From Palsa-504 sp963822765 (GTDB lineage: Bacteria > Actinomycetota > Actinomycetes > Streptosporangiales > Streptosporangiaceae), in assembly GCA_963822765.1 (NCBI GenBank), contig CAWGJL010000050.1:244097-308096 (forward strand): DNA of 64,000 nucleotides. The letters are read 5' to 3'. Each line of letters begins with the position of its first letter. Position 1 is the stretch's first letter. Below, one piece after another: positions 1 through 8,276 of this stretch. A program made the translations under genes and the position numbers. The notes beneath the pieces were generated by a model that was not told the origin of the DNA, searched no databases, and saw only the letters and a program-made list of their open reading frames with translations.

Positions 1-77
1 CGCAAAACCCCAGGTCCGGGGGGACAGCCGCGGGCGGGGACGAGGCGTCACCGGGCAGGACCGCGACGCGTCGCTGG

Positions 78-1385
78 GTGTACTCCCTCGTCCGGTTCTT
101 GTGGTTCGTGGCCGTCGCCGCGGCTCTCGCCCTGGCCGTCGCGGTGACCGCCCTGGAACTCGGGGCCATCGTGCCAGGCCTCGGCTTGTTCAGCGCCATT
201 GGCTCGTTCGTCATGCCGGTCCTGGCTCCTTTGCTGGTCATCGCGGCACTGCCGGCCATCGGCCTGGGGCTGTTCAGAAGGCGGCGCAGCCCGCGGCGCA
301 TCGCCACCGCCGCGGCCGCGGCCGGCATCGCGGGCGCGGTCACCGGCATCGTCATCATCGCGATCATGCTCTCCGCGGTCGGCGCTGCTGGCGGCTCGGT
401 CAACATCTTCCGCGCGCTCGCGCCATCCTCGGTCTCGGCAGCTAGCCCCGATGCCAGCGTCGTTTACCACACGGTGGACGGCCAGGCGCTGTCGGTCGCG
501 ATCTACCGGCCATCGGGGCCGCCGCGCGCGTGGCCGGTCTTGTTCTACATTCACGGGGGCGGCTGGAACGGGGGCAGCAACGACACCGCCAGGACCGACT
601 ACCGGTGGTACGCCAACCACGGCTGGCTCGTCATCAGCGCCCAGTACCGGCTGGCCACGGCAACCGATCACACCTGGGATCAGGCGCCGGGGGACGTCGC
701 CTGCGCCCTGGCCTGGACCGCCGGGAACGCCACGCGGCTCGGGGCCGACCTGAACCGCCTGGTCCTGGCGGGCGACTCGGCAGGCGGCAACCTGGCGATC
801 AATCTCGGCTACAGCGCCGCCGCCGGGACGGCCCGGTCGAACTGCGGTGGCACCGTCCCGGTTCCCGCCGCCGTGGTCGTCACGTATCCCGCGGTCAACC
901 CGGTCAGCGTCTACCACGACACCTTCACCTTTGGCTCGGTGAGCGGCAGCGCCGCGCTCGCAGAGTACGCCGGCGGCACTCCGCAGCAATACCCGGACCG
1001 CTATCGGGCGATCTCTTCCTCGACCTACATCACGGGCCGGGCCCCGCAGACCCTGATCATCGAGCCCGAACACGATTCCCGGGTCCCTCCCGGCGGCGTG
1101 TACGCATTCGTCGGTCAGGCGCGCGCGGCCGGGGTGGACATCACCCTGGCGGCAATCCCCTTCGCGAACCATGCTTTTAACTTCTACGCGGCCGGGACGA
1201 TCGGCGACCAGGCCAGCCTGACCATCACCCAGAACTATCTGATCCACCGCCGCATCACGACCGGACGCCGTTTACAGCCCGATGAGATCGGCCATCACCT
1301 CCATCTGCAGGCCGAAGAATTCAGCCCTGGCCTCGATCACGTTGTTGAACTGGCCGGAGAGTTCGAAGCTGACCATGCCGAATAG
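78..1385 (+). CDS. Membrane-anchored alpha/beta hydrolase (HSL/BD-FAE-type esterase)
   Basis: About 435 residues. The N-terminal ~115 residues hold three or four hydrophobic membrane segments separated by an RRRRSPRR loop, so the catalytic domain is probably presented at the outer face. The rest is an alpha/beta hydrolase: oxyanion-hole motif HGGGW, nucleophile elbow GDSAGG, and a late EHDSRV plus NHAF that fit the acid and histidine. It probably hydrolyses short carboxyl esters; the substrate is unknown. GTG at 78 is the first start seen, but the frame is open to base 1, so the true start may lie outside the window. The last ~35 residues run antisense across the end of the TetR gene, suggesting the native stop has been lost. 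Confidence 0.8.
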   Translation: MYSLVRFLWFVAVAAALALAVAVTALELGAIVPGLGLFSAIGSFVMPVLAPLLVIAALPAIGLGLFRRRRSPRRIATAAAAAGIAGAVTGIVIIAIMLSAVGAAGGSVNIFRALAPSSVSAASPDASVVYHTVDGQALSVAIYRPSGPPRAWPVLFYIHGGGWNGGSNDTARTDYRWYANHGWLVISAQYRLATATDHTWDQAPGDVACALAWTAGNATRLGADLNRLVLAGDSAGGNLAINLGYSAAAGTARSNCGGTVPVPAAVVVTYPAVNPVSVYHDTFTFGSVSGSAALAEYAGGTPQQYPDRYRAISSSTYITGRAPQTLIIEPEHDSRVPPGGVYAFVGQARAAGVDITLAAIPFANHAFNFYAAGTIGDQASLTITQNYLIHRRITTGRRLQPDEIGHHLHLQAEEFSPGLDHVVELAGEFEADHAE

Positions 1386-2066
1386 CTGAACCCAGCCGGT
1401 GATCCCGGCCAGCATCAGCTCGTCGGGCAGTTCCGGAGCGATGCCGCCGCGGGCCCGGCTTAGGTCCGCCCGGACCGCGTCGCCAAGTCGTGCGGCGATG
1501 CCCGCTGCCTGCGGTCGCCCGGCTGAGCCAGCTGAGCCGGCTGCGGCCAGCGCGCCGGGCCCGCCAGCGGGCCCTCCAGCGGGAGCGCCGATGCGGAGGG
1601 CCGATTCGCCGGTAAGCGCACCCGAGGCGAAGCCGTCGGCCAGGATCCGGATCAGCACGATCGGGGTCCGCGTGGCTGCGGTGATCGTGTCGGCGGGTGC
1701 GGCATAGCCGGGCACCGGAGTGCCGAACAGCAGGGCGTACTCGGCGGGCGTTCCCAGCGCCCAGCCCCGGATCCCGTGCGCCGTAGCCAGCCACCGGGCC
1801 CGCAACTGGCTGCGGTCGGTCACTGCCGCGTCCGCCGCCTCGGCCGCTTCGCCGAGCGCGTTGTAGGCGTCCAGGATGAGCGCGGTGAGCAGGTCGTCGC
1901 GGCTGGCGAAATAGCGGTACAAGGCCGACGACACCATGCCCATGTCCCTGGCCACGGCCCGGAGCGATAGGTTCGCCCCGTCCGTCTCCAGGTGACGGCG
2001 CGCGATGGTCTTGATCTCGGTGATCATCTCGGCGCGGACGCGCGCCCGGATGGACCCTGCTGGCAT
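1272..2066 (-). CDS. TetR family transcriptional regulator
   Basis: 264 residues from the chosen ATG at 2066; an upstream in-frame start at 2126 is unlikely because it would run into the operator region. The N-terminal HTH shows the TetR pattern (LSLRAVARDMGMVSSALYRY, then ASRDDLLTALI). The C-terminal half resembles the TetR_C domain common in actinobacteria (WALGTPAEYALLFGTPVPGY), with an alanine/glycine-rich insert near residues 150-180. It is divergent from the epimerase gene at 2220, and two near-identical palindromes lie between them, so it probably represses itself and the epimerase. No Shine-Dalgarno is visible, so the mRNA may be leaderless. Confidence 0.85.
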   Translation of the reverse strand: MPAGSIRARVRAEMITEIKTIARRHLETDGANLSLRAVARDMGMVSSALYRYFASRDDLLTALILDAYNALGEAAEAADAAVTDRSQLRARWLATAHGIRGWALGTPAEYALLFGTPVPGYAAPADTITAATRTPIVLIRILADGFASGALTGESALRIGAPAGGPAGGPGALAAAGSAGSAGRPQAAGIAARLGDAVRADLSRARGGIAPELPDELMLAGITGWVQLFGMVSFELSGQFNNVIEARAEFFGLQMEVMADLIGL

Positions 2067-2088
2067 GAAGAGATTATTGCACACAAAC

Positions 2089-2103
2089 GAGAGCACTGCT
2101 CTT
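2089..2103. promoter_or_regulatory. TetR operator 1 (AGAGCA-N-TGCTCT)
   Basis: Perfect 6-bp inverted repeat with a one-base centre, AGAGCACTGCTCT at 2090-2102, just upstream of the TetR start. It matches the second site at 2144-2158. Its position between divergent genes makes it a likely TetR binding site. Confidence 0.75.
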
Positions 2104-2143
2104 GCAACGTCAGGCCGACTATGCAAGACTCATGCTTACAAGA

Positions 2144-2158
2144 GAGAGCAGTGCTCTC
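2144..2158. promoter_or_regulatory. TetR operator 2 (GAGAGCA-N-TGCTCTC)
   Basis: Perfect 7-bp inverted repeat GAGAGCAGTGCTCTC, centred 55 bp from the first site and about 70 bp upstream of the epimerase start. The two sites share the same half-sequence and would let one TetR dimer pair control both divergent promoters. Confidence 0.75.
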
Positions 2159-2219
2159 AACCCACGGGAGCATGGATCACCAGGTGGCCAGAAGGCCTCA
2201 TCGCATAAGGGAGCAGGAA

Positions 2220-3134
2220 ATGTCCGAGCACGTCATTGTCGGAGCGGGAGCCGTAGGTTCAGCCGCGGCACTACTGCTGGCCGACCGGGGCGAGCATGTC
2301 CGCATGGTCAGCCGGCGCGGCAGCGGCCCCGAGCATCCGGCGATCGAGCTGGTCGCCGCGGATGCGACCGATGCGGAGCGGCTGACGGAGCTGGCTACCG
2401 GTGCTGCGGCCCTGTATAACTGCGCGAGCCCGCTCTATCACCAGTGGTTCACCGACTGGCCGCCGCTGGCCCGGGCATTCCTGGCCGCGGCCGAGCGCAG
2501 CGGTGCCGTACTGGCCTCGATGAGCAACCTGTACGGCTACGGACCGGTGGACGGTCCGATTACCCACAAGACCCCGCTGGCCGCGACTCACCCGAAGCTC
2601 CGGCTGCGGGCCCAGATGTGGGGCGATCAGCTCGCCGCGCAGGAGGCCGGGCGGATCCGCACCACCGAGGTCCGGGCCAGCGACTACATCGAGGCGAACT
2701 CGATCCTGTCCACGGTGATCGGCAAGCCGCTGCTCGCTGGGCGGCGGGCGTACGCGCCCTCGCCGCTGGACGTGCCGCACAGCTGGACCTCGATCCACGA
2801 CTGCGCTCGGGCCCTGGTCACGGCCGCCGCCGACGAGCTGGCCTACGGCCAGGCCTGGCTGGTGCCGACCAACCAGCCGCTGACCGTGCGTCAGCTAGCG
2901 GCCAGGTTCGCGGAGGTCAACGGCGCGCCGCGGGCCAAGGTAACGCAGATCCCGTACCCGGTAATGTGGGTGAGCGGCCTGTTCTCCCCGCTGATCAAAG
3001 AGCTGCGGACGACGCGATACCAGTTCACCAGCCCGTTCGTGCTCGACGCCAGTGTGACTACTGAGATGTTCGGGCTGCAGCCGGTCGCGATGGACGAGGC
3101 GTTGCGGGAAGCTGCCGCCCGGCTCCGTACTTGA
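2220..3134 (+). CDS. NAD(P)-dependent epimerase/dehydratase (atypical SDR)
   Basis: 304 residues. ATG at 2220 follows a good ribosome site (GGGAGCAGG). The N-terminus has the Rossmann dinucleotide loop GAGAVGSAAALLL. Further on it has the typical extended-SDR strand pattern (ALYNCASPLYHQW, ASMSNLYGYG, SWTSIHDCARALV). The usual YxxxK is not obvious, so it may belong to the NAD-binding atypical SDR group and reduce or isomerise an unknown sugar or small carbonyl. It is divergent from the TetR gene and probably its main target. Confidence 0.85.
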   Translation: MSEHVIVGAGAVGSAAALLLADRGEHVRMVSRRGSGPEHPAIELVAADATDAERLTELATGAAALYNCASPLYHQWFTDWPPLARAFLAAAERSGAVLASMSNLYGYGPVDGPITHKTPLAATHPKLRLRAQMWGDQLAAQEAGRIRTTEVRASDYIEANSILSTVIGKPLLAGRRAYAPSPLDVPHSWTSIHDCARALVTAAADELAYGQAWLVPTNQPLTVRQLAARFAEVNGAPRAKVTQIPYPVMWVSGLFSPLIKELRTTRYQFTSPFVLDASVTTEMFGLQPVAMDEALREAAARLRT

Positions 3135-3307
3135 TCCGGGACCGAGACCGCAATCCAGTCCGAGCCTGAATGGCGCTGGGACCGGCTCCTGATCTCGTCA
3201 GGCCGCAGAAGGCACTCATGATGCATGGGATTACCAGGGTCCGGTTCTCAGGCCAGTGGCGGCCAGGCAGCCGTTGATCAGGCTAGACATTAAGTGCCAG
3301 TGCGGTA

Positions 3308-3490
3308 TTAAAGGTCAACGCCGGGGCCGCCGCCACGAGTGTCCGCGTTCGCGCGAGCCCTGCGCGCCGCCGACCCGATGTCGTGACTCGTGAGGGGAGC
3401 GCGCCGCCGACGGCGCTTCAGGTCGAATGCCGCCGCCCAGATCGTCAGCGCGATGAGCGGGACGAGAATGATCATCAGAATGACCATCAT
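3308..3490 (-). CDS. Small single-pass membrane protein
   Basis: 60 residues from the ATG-ATG at 3490, preceded by AAGAGG. One hydrophobic helix (residues 2-22, VILMIILVPLIALTIWAAA) is followed by KRRRRR and a polar, disordered tail, giving an N-out/C-in topology. No family recognised. Longer versions starting at 3598 would read through the promoter region and are less likely. Confidence 0.55.
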   Translation of the reverse strand: MMVILMIILVPLIALTIWAAAFDLKRRRRRAPLTSHDIGSAARRARANADTRGGGPGVDL

Positions 3491-3967
3491 GACCTCTTTT
3501 CCGGAGGTGTTCTCACCGTACGCCCGCCAAGCGGCCCTGGGGGTTTTGAGCATTGACTTTGTGCCGCAGCAATGTACAGCAACCACGCCGTACGGCACCG
3601 GTTATATATGACCGGCATAGGCCCCTAACCTGCGCCGACGACTCCTACCGATCCCGATCGGGCGCTACGTCAGGCCGTTCGACGTGACCAGCCTGGAGAA
3701 TCTCCACACGAACTACACACCGCCTCCATAACATCTGCAGCAAAACTCGGGTACTGAGCCTGGACGGAGGCGCGGCCGACACCTGGAAGGCCTTCACCGA
3801 CCAGATGAAGGTGACTGCCTGAGCCCAGCTCACCACGTCATGCTCGTAGATCACCGCTCCGCTGGCAAACCAGACGTTTCCGCGGAAACGCTTCGTGAAG
3901 AGTTTCACAAGCTTCCGGGAGCTAAGCGGCCCGGGCCCGTCGATCTGGCCGTGGCCAGGCAGGCGGG
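3491..3967. other. Gene-poor stretch with a DUF397 C-terminal relic
   Basis: No convincing full gene. On the + strand, about 3751-3822 reads as the end of a DUF397 protein (DTWKAFTDQMKVTA, stop). The core acctggaaggccttcac recurs at 5801-5817 and resembles the intact DUF397 gene end near 26885. An 87-codon open frame on the minus strand (3645-3908) is antisense to it and lacks family features. Confidence 0.4.
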
Positions 3968-4291
3968 TCAGGTGGCGATGATGCGGGCGATGCGGGGGCC
4001 GGCCAGGCGCAGGTAGTCCTGACTGGCCAGCGCAACCGAGCGGTCGAGCCGCCCGGCGTTGAAGTACAGCTCGTCGCAGTCCAGCAGCGCCGGGTCCGCG
4101 ATCAGCTCAAGCCGCTCGTCGTACCTGAACGGCAGCACCGACCCGGCGCGGCTGCCCGCGAGCTCCTCGGCCTTCCCGGTGTCGGCGAACGCGGCGTAGC
4201 TGGCCCCCAGCAGCGCCTTGACCGCCGCCAGATCCAGCCGGGCGTCGCCGGGCACCCCGGTCCGCGGCCCTGGCCCGAGGTCACCAGTCAC
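3968..4291 (-). CDS. YbaK/EbsC-type aminoacyl-tRNA deacylase domain, short
   Basis: 107 residues. The sequence matches the second half of the YbaK/ProX fold: LDLAAVKALLGASYAAFADT, then GSVLPFRYDER, then DELYFNAGRLDRSVAL. Family members hydrolyse mischarged tRNA or D-aminoacyl esters and are usually 150-170 residues. About 50 N-terminal residues, including the usual catalytic lysine strand, are absent, so activity is doubtful. Its start overlaps the end of the ArsR gene by 11 bases, so it is probably translated from the same mRNA. Confidence 0.7.
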   Translation of the reverse strand: MTGDLGPGPRTGVPGDARLDLAAVKALLGASYAAFADTGKAEELAGSRAGSVLPFRYDERLELIADPALLDCDELYFNAGRLDRSVALASQDYLRLAGPRIARIIAT

Positions 4292-4601
4292 CGCTCAGCA
4301 GCTCCTTCGCCGCGGCAATGCGGGCCTCGTCGCGCTGATAGAACACCCACTGCTTGATCTTCGTGCCGCGGATCAGCCCGGCGCGGCTGAGGACCTTCAG
4401 GTGCTCCCCGCACGTCGGCTGGCTCACCCCGAGTTTGTCCGCGATGAACAGCGAGCACACCCCGTCCCGCACCAGGTCACCGTCGCGCTGGGCCGGGAAA
4501 TGCGCCTTCGGGTCGCGCAGCCACTCCAGGATCAGCAGCCGCTTCTCGCTGGCCAGCGCCTTGACCAGCTCCACGTCCAGCGGCCGGACGCCATTCTGCA
4601 T
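4281..4601 (-). CDS. ArsR family winged-helix regulator
   Basis: 106 residues with the ArsR fold: LVKALASEKRLLILEWL, recognition helix region IADKLGVSQPTCGEHLKVL, wing SRAGLIRGTKIKQWVFYQR. There is no CxC metal site, so the signal is probably not a thiophilic metal. It starts immediately beside a perfect inverted repeat that lies between it and the divergent GNAT relic. It likely represses the ArsR-YbaK pair. Confidence 0.85.
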   Translation of the reverse strand: MQNGVRPLDVELVKALASEKRLLILEWLRDPKAHFPAQRDGDLVRDGVCSLFIADKLGVSQPTCGEHLKVLSRAGLIRGTKIKQWVFYQRDEARIAAAKELLSGDW

Positions 4602-4602
4602 A

Positions 4603-4624
4603 TAGCTAGTATGGCAACTAGCTA
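4603..4624. promoter_or_regulatory. ArsR operator (TAGCTAGT-N6-ACTAGCTA)
   Basis: Perfect 8-bp inverted repeat separated by six bases, placed two bases upstream of the arsR start codon and 30 bases before the divergent GNAT start. Size and position fit a dimeric ArsR binding site acting on both promoters. Confidence 0.75.
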
Positions 4625-4654
4625 ACTGCCTGTCTAACCAAACGAGGAGCGCCT

Positions 4655-4987
4655 ATGCCAGCGCCAGCCGGGCTGCGCTTCCGGGCGGCCGCCCCGGGCG
4701 ACGCGAAGGCCATCGCCGCACTGCACGCCGACAGCTGGCAGCGGCACTACCGAGGCGCATTCTCCGACGCCTTCCTCGACCATGACGTCGCCGGGTACCT
4801 GCTGCCCCTATGGACCGAACGCCTCACCTGTGGGTACTCGAGCAGAACAGCAATGCCCAGGCCTTCTACGCGGCGCGGGGCGGCACCTGCGTGGAGCGCG
4901 CCGAAACCCCGCCGCCAGGAGGCGACCAAGCCCGGCTCAACGGCAAGCCGATGGGGCTGAGATACGCATGGCGAGACCCGTCGAAGA
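4655..4987 (+). pseudogene. GNAT acetyltransferase with the centre deleted
   Basis: A ribosome site (GAGGAGCGC) and ATG at 4655 begin a normal GNAT N-terminus (RFRAAAPGDAKAIAALHADS, then WQRHYRGAFSDAFLDH). After LWTERL near 4825 the frame changes and resumes as LWVLEQNSNAQAFYAARGG, the last GNAT strands, ending near RDPSK. The ~70 residues of the acetyl-CoA pyrophosphate loop are missing, so the protein cannot work. The break sits on the homologous word LW, as expected for a recombination deletion. Confidence 0.75.
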
Positions 4988-5070
4988 CTCCTATAGCGGT
5001 CCAGTTCCGTCGCAGGGATGCGGACCAGGACCACGGTCACGTCGTCTTCGAATCGCTCACCCGGTTCCAC
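4988..5070 (-). pseudogene. SpoIIE/PP2C phosphatase 3' fragment
   Basis: Minus-strand translation gives GERFEDDVTVVLVRIP, the last strand of SpoIIE-type phosphatases. The same ~40 bases recur at 8023-8063, where a longer piece of such a gene survives. No start and no catalytic part is present. Confidence 0.55.
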
Positions 5071-5105
5071 CGCCGGACACGCGGGAGATGATCAGCTATG
5101 ATCCG

Positions 5106-5127
5106 GAGATATCCTGGGTAGATATCT
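5106..5127. promoter_or_regulatory. Possible VapB operator: two AGATATC boxes
   Basis: AGATATC occurs at 5107-5113 and again at 5120-5126, the second inside the palindrome AGATATCT. These AT-rich boxes lie 35-50 bases upstream of the antitoxin start, where autoregulatory sites of VapBC operons sit. Confidence 0.4.
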
Positions 5128-5158
5128 TAGATGTCTAGATTCGGTCGGAGGTCGTCCG

Positions 5159-5377
5159 GTGAGCATGGTGAAGACGCCTGTCGAGATCGATCAGGAAGCG
5201 CTGGCAACAGCGGCCGAAGTACTTGGCACCAAGACAAAGAAGGACACGGTGAACGCCGCCCTCCGCGAGGTCGGGCAGCGGCTGGTGCGGCTGCGTGCGC
5301 TGGCCAGGCTCGGCGAGATGGCCGACAGCGGCGACTTCGACGAGTTCCTCGGAAATAAGACGGCCTACCGCGGGTGA
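5159..5377 (+). CDS. vapB: VapB-type antitoxin
   Basis: 72 residues. GTG at 5159 lies 7 bases after GGAGG; an ATG two codons later is less well placed. The N-terminal VEIDQEALATAAEVLGTKTK and following DTVNAALREV are typical of the VapB/DUF2191 ribbon-helix-helix group; the C-terminal tail would wrap the toxin. It overlaps the toxin gene by four bases (GTGA), so the two are translationally coupled. Confidence 0.85.
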   Translation: MSMVKTPVEIDQEALATAAEVLGTKTKKDTVNAALREVGQRLVRLRALARLGEMADSGDFDEFLGNKTAYRG

Positions 5378-5784
5378 GCCCGGCCCTGTACCTGATCGAC
5401 ACATCGGGCCTGTTCAGAATCCTGCAGGACAAGCTGCGGCAGGCGTGGTCGGAGCAGCTCACAGCCGGTGTCATCGCCATCTGCCCCGTCGTGGAGCTGG
5501 AGTTCCTGTACTCGGCGCGATCCCTGGCTGACCGGCTTGAAAAGCGGCGCCTGCTGCGAGAGCTGTTCGGCTGGGTGACGATGAGCGACCAAGCCTGTGA
5601 TCGCGCCAGCGAGATCCAGCAACGGCTGACCGAGACCGGCAAGCACCGCTCCGCCGGACCCGTTGACCTGCTTATCGCCGCGACCGCGGAACGCGAGCGT
5701 CTCATCGTCCTATGCGACGACCGCGACTTTCAGACCGTGGCCTCGGTCACCGGCCAGCCCGTCAAACTGGTTACAGACGTCTAG
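5374..5784 (+). CDS. vapC: VapC-type PIN-domain ribonuclease toxin
   Basis: 136 residues, normal VapC length. Acidic metal-binding residues are in place: Asp in LIDTSGLF (residue 9), Glu in VVELEFLYSAR, Asp in GPVDLLIAA and Asp in CDDRDF. Such toxins cleave tRNA or rRNA when the antitoxin is degraded. The start overlaps the antitoxin stop. Confidence 0.88.
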   Translation: MSPALYLIDTSGLFRILQDKLRQAWSEQLTAGVIAICPVVELEFLYSARSLADRLEKRRLLRELFGWVTMSDQACDRASEIQQRLTETGKHRSAGPVDLLIAATAERERLIVLCDDRDFQTVASVTGQPVKLVTDV

Positions 5785-5829
5785 GACGTCAAGCCGGCCA
5801 GCACCTGGAAGGCCTTCACTTACTGTCTG
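5785..5829 (+). pseudogene. DUF397 3' relic
   Basis: Reads in frame as ASTWKAFTYCLKAVA and a stop, matching the end of DUF397 proteins. It shares the 17-base core with the relic near 3780. It overlaps the end of the convergent SEC-C gene. Confidence 0.4.
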
Positions 5830-7930
5830 AAGGCGGTCGCCTGACTCCAGCCGTCGGCCCGCTCCGCACCTCGCCGCGCCCCGCCGGTAGCCCGAGTCGC
5901 CGCCGCAGCTCGCCCGGATCCGGCAGCATGCTGGTCTCCTGGCCCTGGGCCTCTGCGCGGCGGAGCCGCCACTCGCAGTCATCGATCATTGCGAGTACCC
6001 GGTCCAGCGCGGCGCCTCCGGCCGCCACCGCCTCGGCGGGGGTCATGTCGGCCGCGTCGCGCGCATCCAGCACCGACACGTACCCAAGCTCATGGTTGAG
6101 CTCGCGCGCCACATCGTCTAGGCCGTGCTCGACCGGCAGGAAATATCCCTCCAGGAGGATCTTGTGCGGTTCGGGCGCGGGCACGCCCTCGACGCCGAGC
6201 CGTAGGCACGCGGCCTCGCGGCTGGTCGGTCCGTCATCGGTGTCCGGTGCCGTGCCGGTCAGCTCGTTCGCGGTCAGGGCCTTGCGCTTGGTCACCTCGG
6301 CCGGGCACCCCGCGGCCGAAGCCGCCGCCAGCACGACGGCCTCCAGGTCGGCGGCCCGCCGCACGGAGTTCGCGGTCACCGTGAAACTCTTCACGCCGCG
6401 CCGGATGGTCCCGAGGTTAGTGAGCCGGCCCGGCTGAACCTCGCCGGCGTACTCGATCTCATCTGGCGTGTTGCGGGTCCAGAACCGCGCGGGCAGCGAC
6501 TTGAGATAGGTGTAGTAGCCGTCCGCGTCCCTGATCGGCGGCTGGGGCGGATCCAGGCAGGGCTGGGTCAGCAGCGGCCAGACCTTGCCGGCGGAGCCAG
6601 CCTCGATCGTCGTTTCGCACCACCGGTACTCGTCCCCGTCTGCGGTCTGGAAGACCGTCGACGGCCGTCCGGCGAACTGCGACAGCAGCCGTTCGCCGAA
6701 CAGCGGAACGCTTCCCGGCCTCACCGGCCCGTCCGGGAACAACTCCTCGGCGTCCCTGCGGAGGTCGCGGGGCAGGATGGCCATCCCCCCGAGCGCCTGC
6801 AGGTGCCTGCCGCCGCCGTCCGGCCGGTCGCCGTCCGGCAGCAGCCGGCCGATCACGACGTCCAGCCGCCGGACCGACAGCGAGAACAGCCGGTCGCGCT
6901 GCCCGACCCGCTGCGGCCCGCCGACCATGCTGCGCAGCGACAATTCCGACCCGCGCTTGACCCAGCTCACCTCGTACATGTCCATCGGCTCGGCCAGCCA
7001 CCCGCGTAGCAGGTCACGCTCATCCTCGCGCACCAGGTCCCCCCGACCCGCGAGAAACCGCCGGGTGACGCCACCGTCGAAGATCGCCAGGTCGAGCGCG
7101 AGCATCTCGGCGTGCGGCGCGCCAATGGCGCAGGCGTCCATCCGGTCGGCCACCGCGCGGTTCGCTCCCCGCCGGGCGTAAGTGGCGAGCATCGCGTACA
7201 GTGCCGGGGCGCGGCGCGGGAGCGGATGGACGCCGCCCTCCAGGTCCCTGACCCGGCAGCACGCCTTGTACTTACGGCCAGACCCGCACGGGCACGGCTG
7301 GTTCCGGGACGCGCGCTCGGCGCCTATGGCCGGCTGGCGCAGCCGGTCAAGCGGCCGCAGCAACGGCTCGGCGATCTCGTCGGAACCGATCGTCGAAGCC
7401 AGCTCCCAAGCCCGTGCCCAGTTGCCCATGCACAGCTCGTACTCCATGGCGTCCCGGACCGCCGGCAGCAGATCCCGCTCCAGCCGTAGGCACGCCCCGA
7501 TCAGCTGCCGCGCCTGGTCAGACCGCCCCGATCCCTCCTCCGCCCGGGCCCGCAGCAGCATGGTGATGGCCGGACGCCCGCCCTCCTCCGATACCGCGAT
7601 GCCGCGAGCCCACGGGTGTTCCGCCGCCGCTTCCCGTGCCGCGGCGGTCTCCACCGCCTCCGCCACCAGATCGATCACCGCTGGCTTGGCCAGCCAGGCC
7701 GCCGAGCTGACGCCGTGCCCGGCCGCCAGCCCAGCGATGCACCCCAGCGCCTCCCCGGCATCGCCCACGTCCAGCCGCCCGCGCGGCCCGAGCTCGGGAT
7801 GGCTCACCAGCCACCCGGGAATGCCCGCTCGCGCCGCAAGCCCCGCCGCCACCGCGTCGTCACCAGTCCGCAGCGCCGATGCCAGCTCACGGCACACTGA
7901 AATGTCCGGCAGCACCTCTCCCGCAGTCAC
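5816..7930 (-). CDS. SEC-C motif protein, 704 residues
   Basis: A large soluble protein. Residues 210-226 form a SEC-C zinc motif (NQPCPCGSGRKYKACC), the short module also found at the SecA C-terminus. The N-terminal ~200 residues are helical and repeat-like; the C-terminal part shows no family I recognise. Similar actinobacterial proteins are annotated only by the SEC-C motif and no enzymatic role is known. GTG at 7930 is preceded by GGAGG about 13 bases upstream. The last codons overlap a DUF397 relic on the other strand, so the native C-terminus may have been replaced. Confidence 0.7.
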   Translation of the reverse strand: MTAGEVLPDISVCRELASALRTGDDAVAAGLAARAGIPGWLVSHPELGPRGRLDVGDAGEALGCIAGLAAGHGVSSAAWLAKPAVIDLVAEAVETAAAREAAAEHPWARGIAVSEEGGRPAITMLLRARAEEGSGRSDQARQLIGACLRLERDLLPAVRDAMEYELCMGNWARAWELASTIGSDEIAEPLLRPLDRLRQPAIGAERASRNQPCPCGSGRKYKACCRVRDLEGGVHPLPRRAPALYAMLATYARRGANRAVADRMDACAIGAPHAEMLALDLAIFDGGVTRRFLAGRGDLVREDERDLLRGWLAEPMDMYEVSWVKRGSELSLRSMVGGPQRVGQRDRLFSLSVRRLDVVIGRLLPDGDRPDGGGRHLQALGGMAILPRDLRRDAEELFPDGPVRPGSVPLFGERLLSQFAGRPSTVFQTADGDEYRWCETTIEAGSAGKVWPLLTQPCLDPPQPPIRDADGYYTYLKSLPARFWTRNTPDEIEYAGEVQPGRLTNLGTIRRGVKSFTVTANSVRRAADLEAVVLAAASAAGCPAEVTKRKALTANELTGTAPDTDDGPTSREAACLRLGVEGVPAPEPHKILLEGYFLPVEHGLDDVARELNHELGYVSVLDARDAADMTPAEAVAAGGAALDRVLAMIDDCEWRLRRAEAQGQETSMLPDPGELRRRLGLPAGRGEVRSGPTAGVRRPPSDSK

Positions 7931-8006
7931 CGCAGGAGCATACCTCCGCCGCGGCAGCCCGATCGGTCATGGCATGAGCCACTCACCGCCCGCAGATCCA
8001 GCTGGG

Positions 8007-8276
8007 TCAGCTCCTGGGGATGCGGACCAGGACCACGGTTACGTCGTCTTCGAATCGTTCGGCGAGCGCGCCGATGAGCCTGTCACAGGTCGTGTCGAGC
8101 TGGCACGGCCCGCACGGCAGGACCGCACGCAGGGCGAGGATGCCCTGGTCAAAGGAGCGTGTCCGCGTTTCCACCAGCCCGTCGGTGTACAACGCGATGA
8201 TCGCCCCGGGCGGGAACTTGATCCGGGCCTGCCCGTAGACCGCCGAGCCGAGCCCGAGTGACTGGCCAGCCGGCAG
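8007..8276 (-). pseudogene. SpoIIE/PP2C phosphatase, C-terminal fragment
   Basis: Minus-strand reading gives LPAGQSLGLG, then PPGAIIALYTDGLVETR, then ERFEDDVTVVLVRIP and a stop. This is the last third of a SpoIIE-type serine phosphatase domain. The 5' part is gone: at about 8274 the sequence switches to a methyltransferase relic on the other strand. The apparent upstream start at 8396 lies inside that relic. Confidence 0.7.

Noticed and set aside
48..1247. 399-codon minus-strand open frame
   Set aside because: Antisense to the esterase, very rich in Arg/Gly/Asp, no family features; a GC shadow.
3645..3908. 87-codon minus-strand gene
   Set aside because: No family signal and it overlaps the DUF397 relic.
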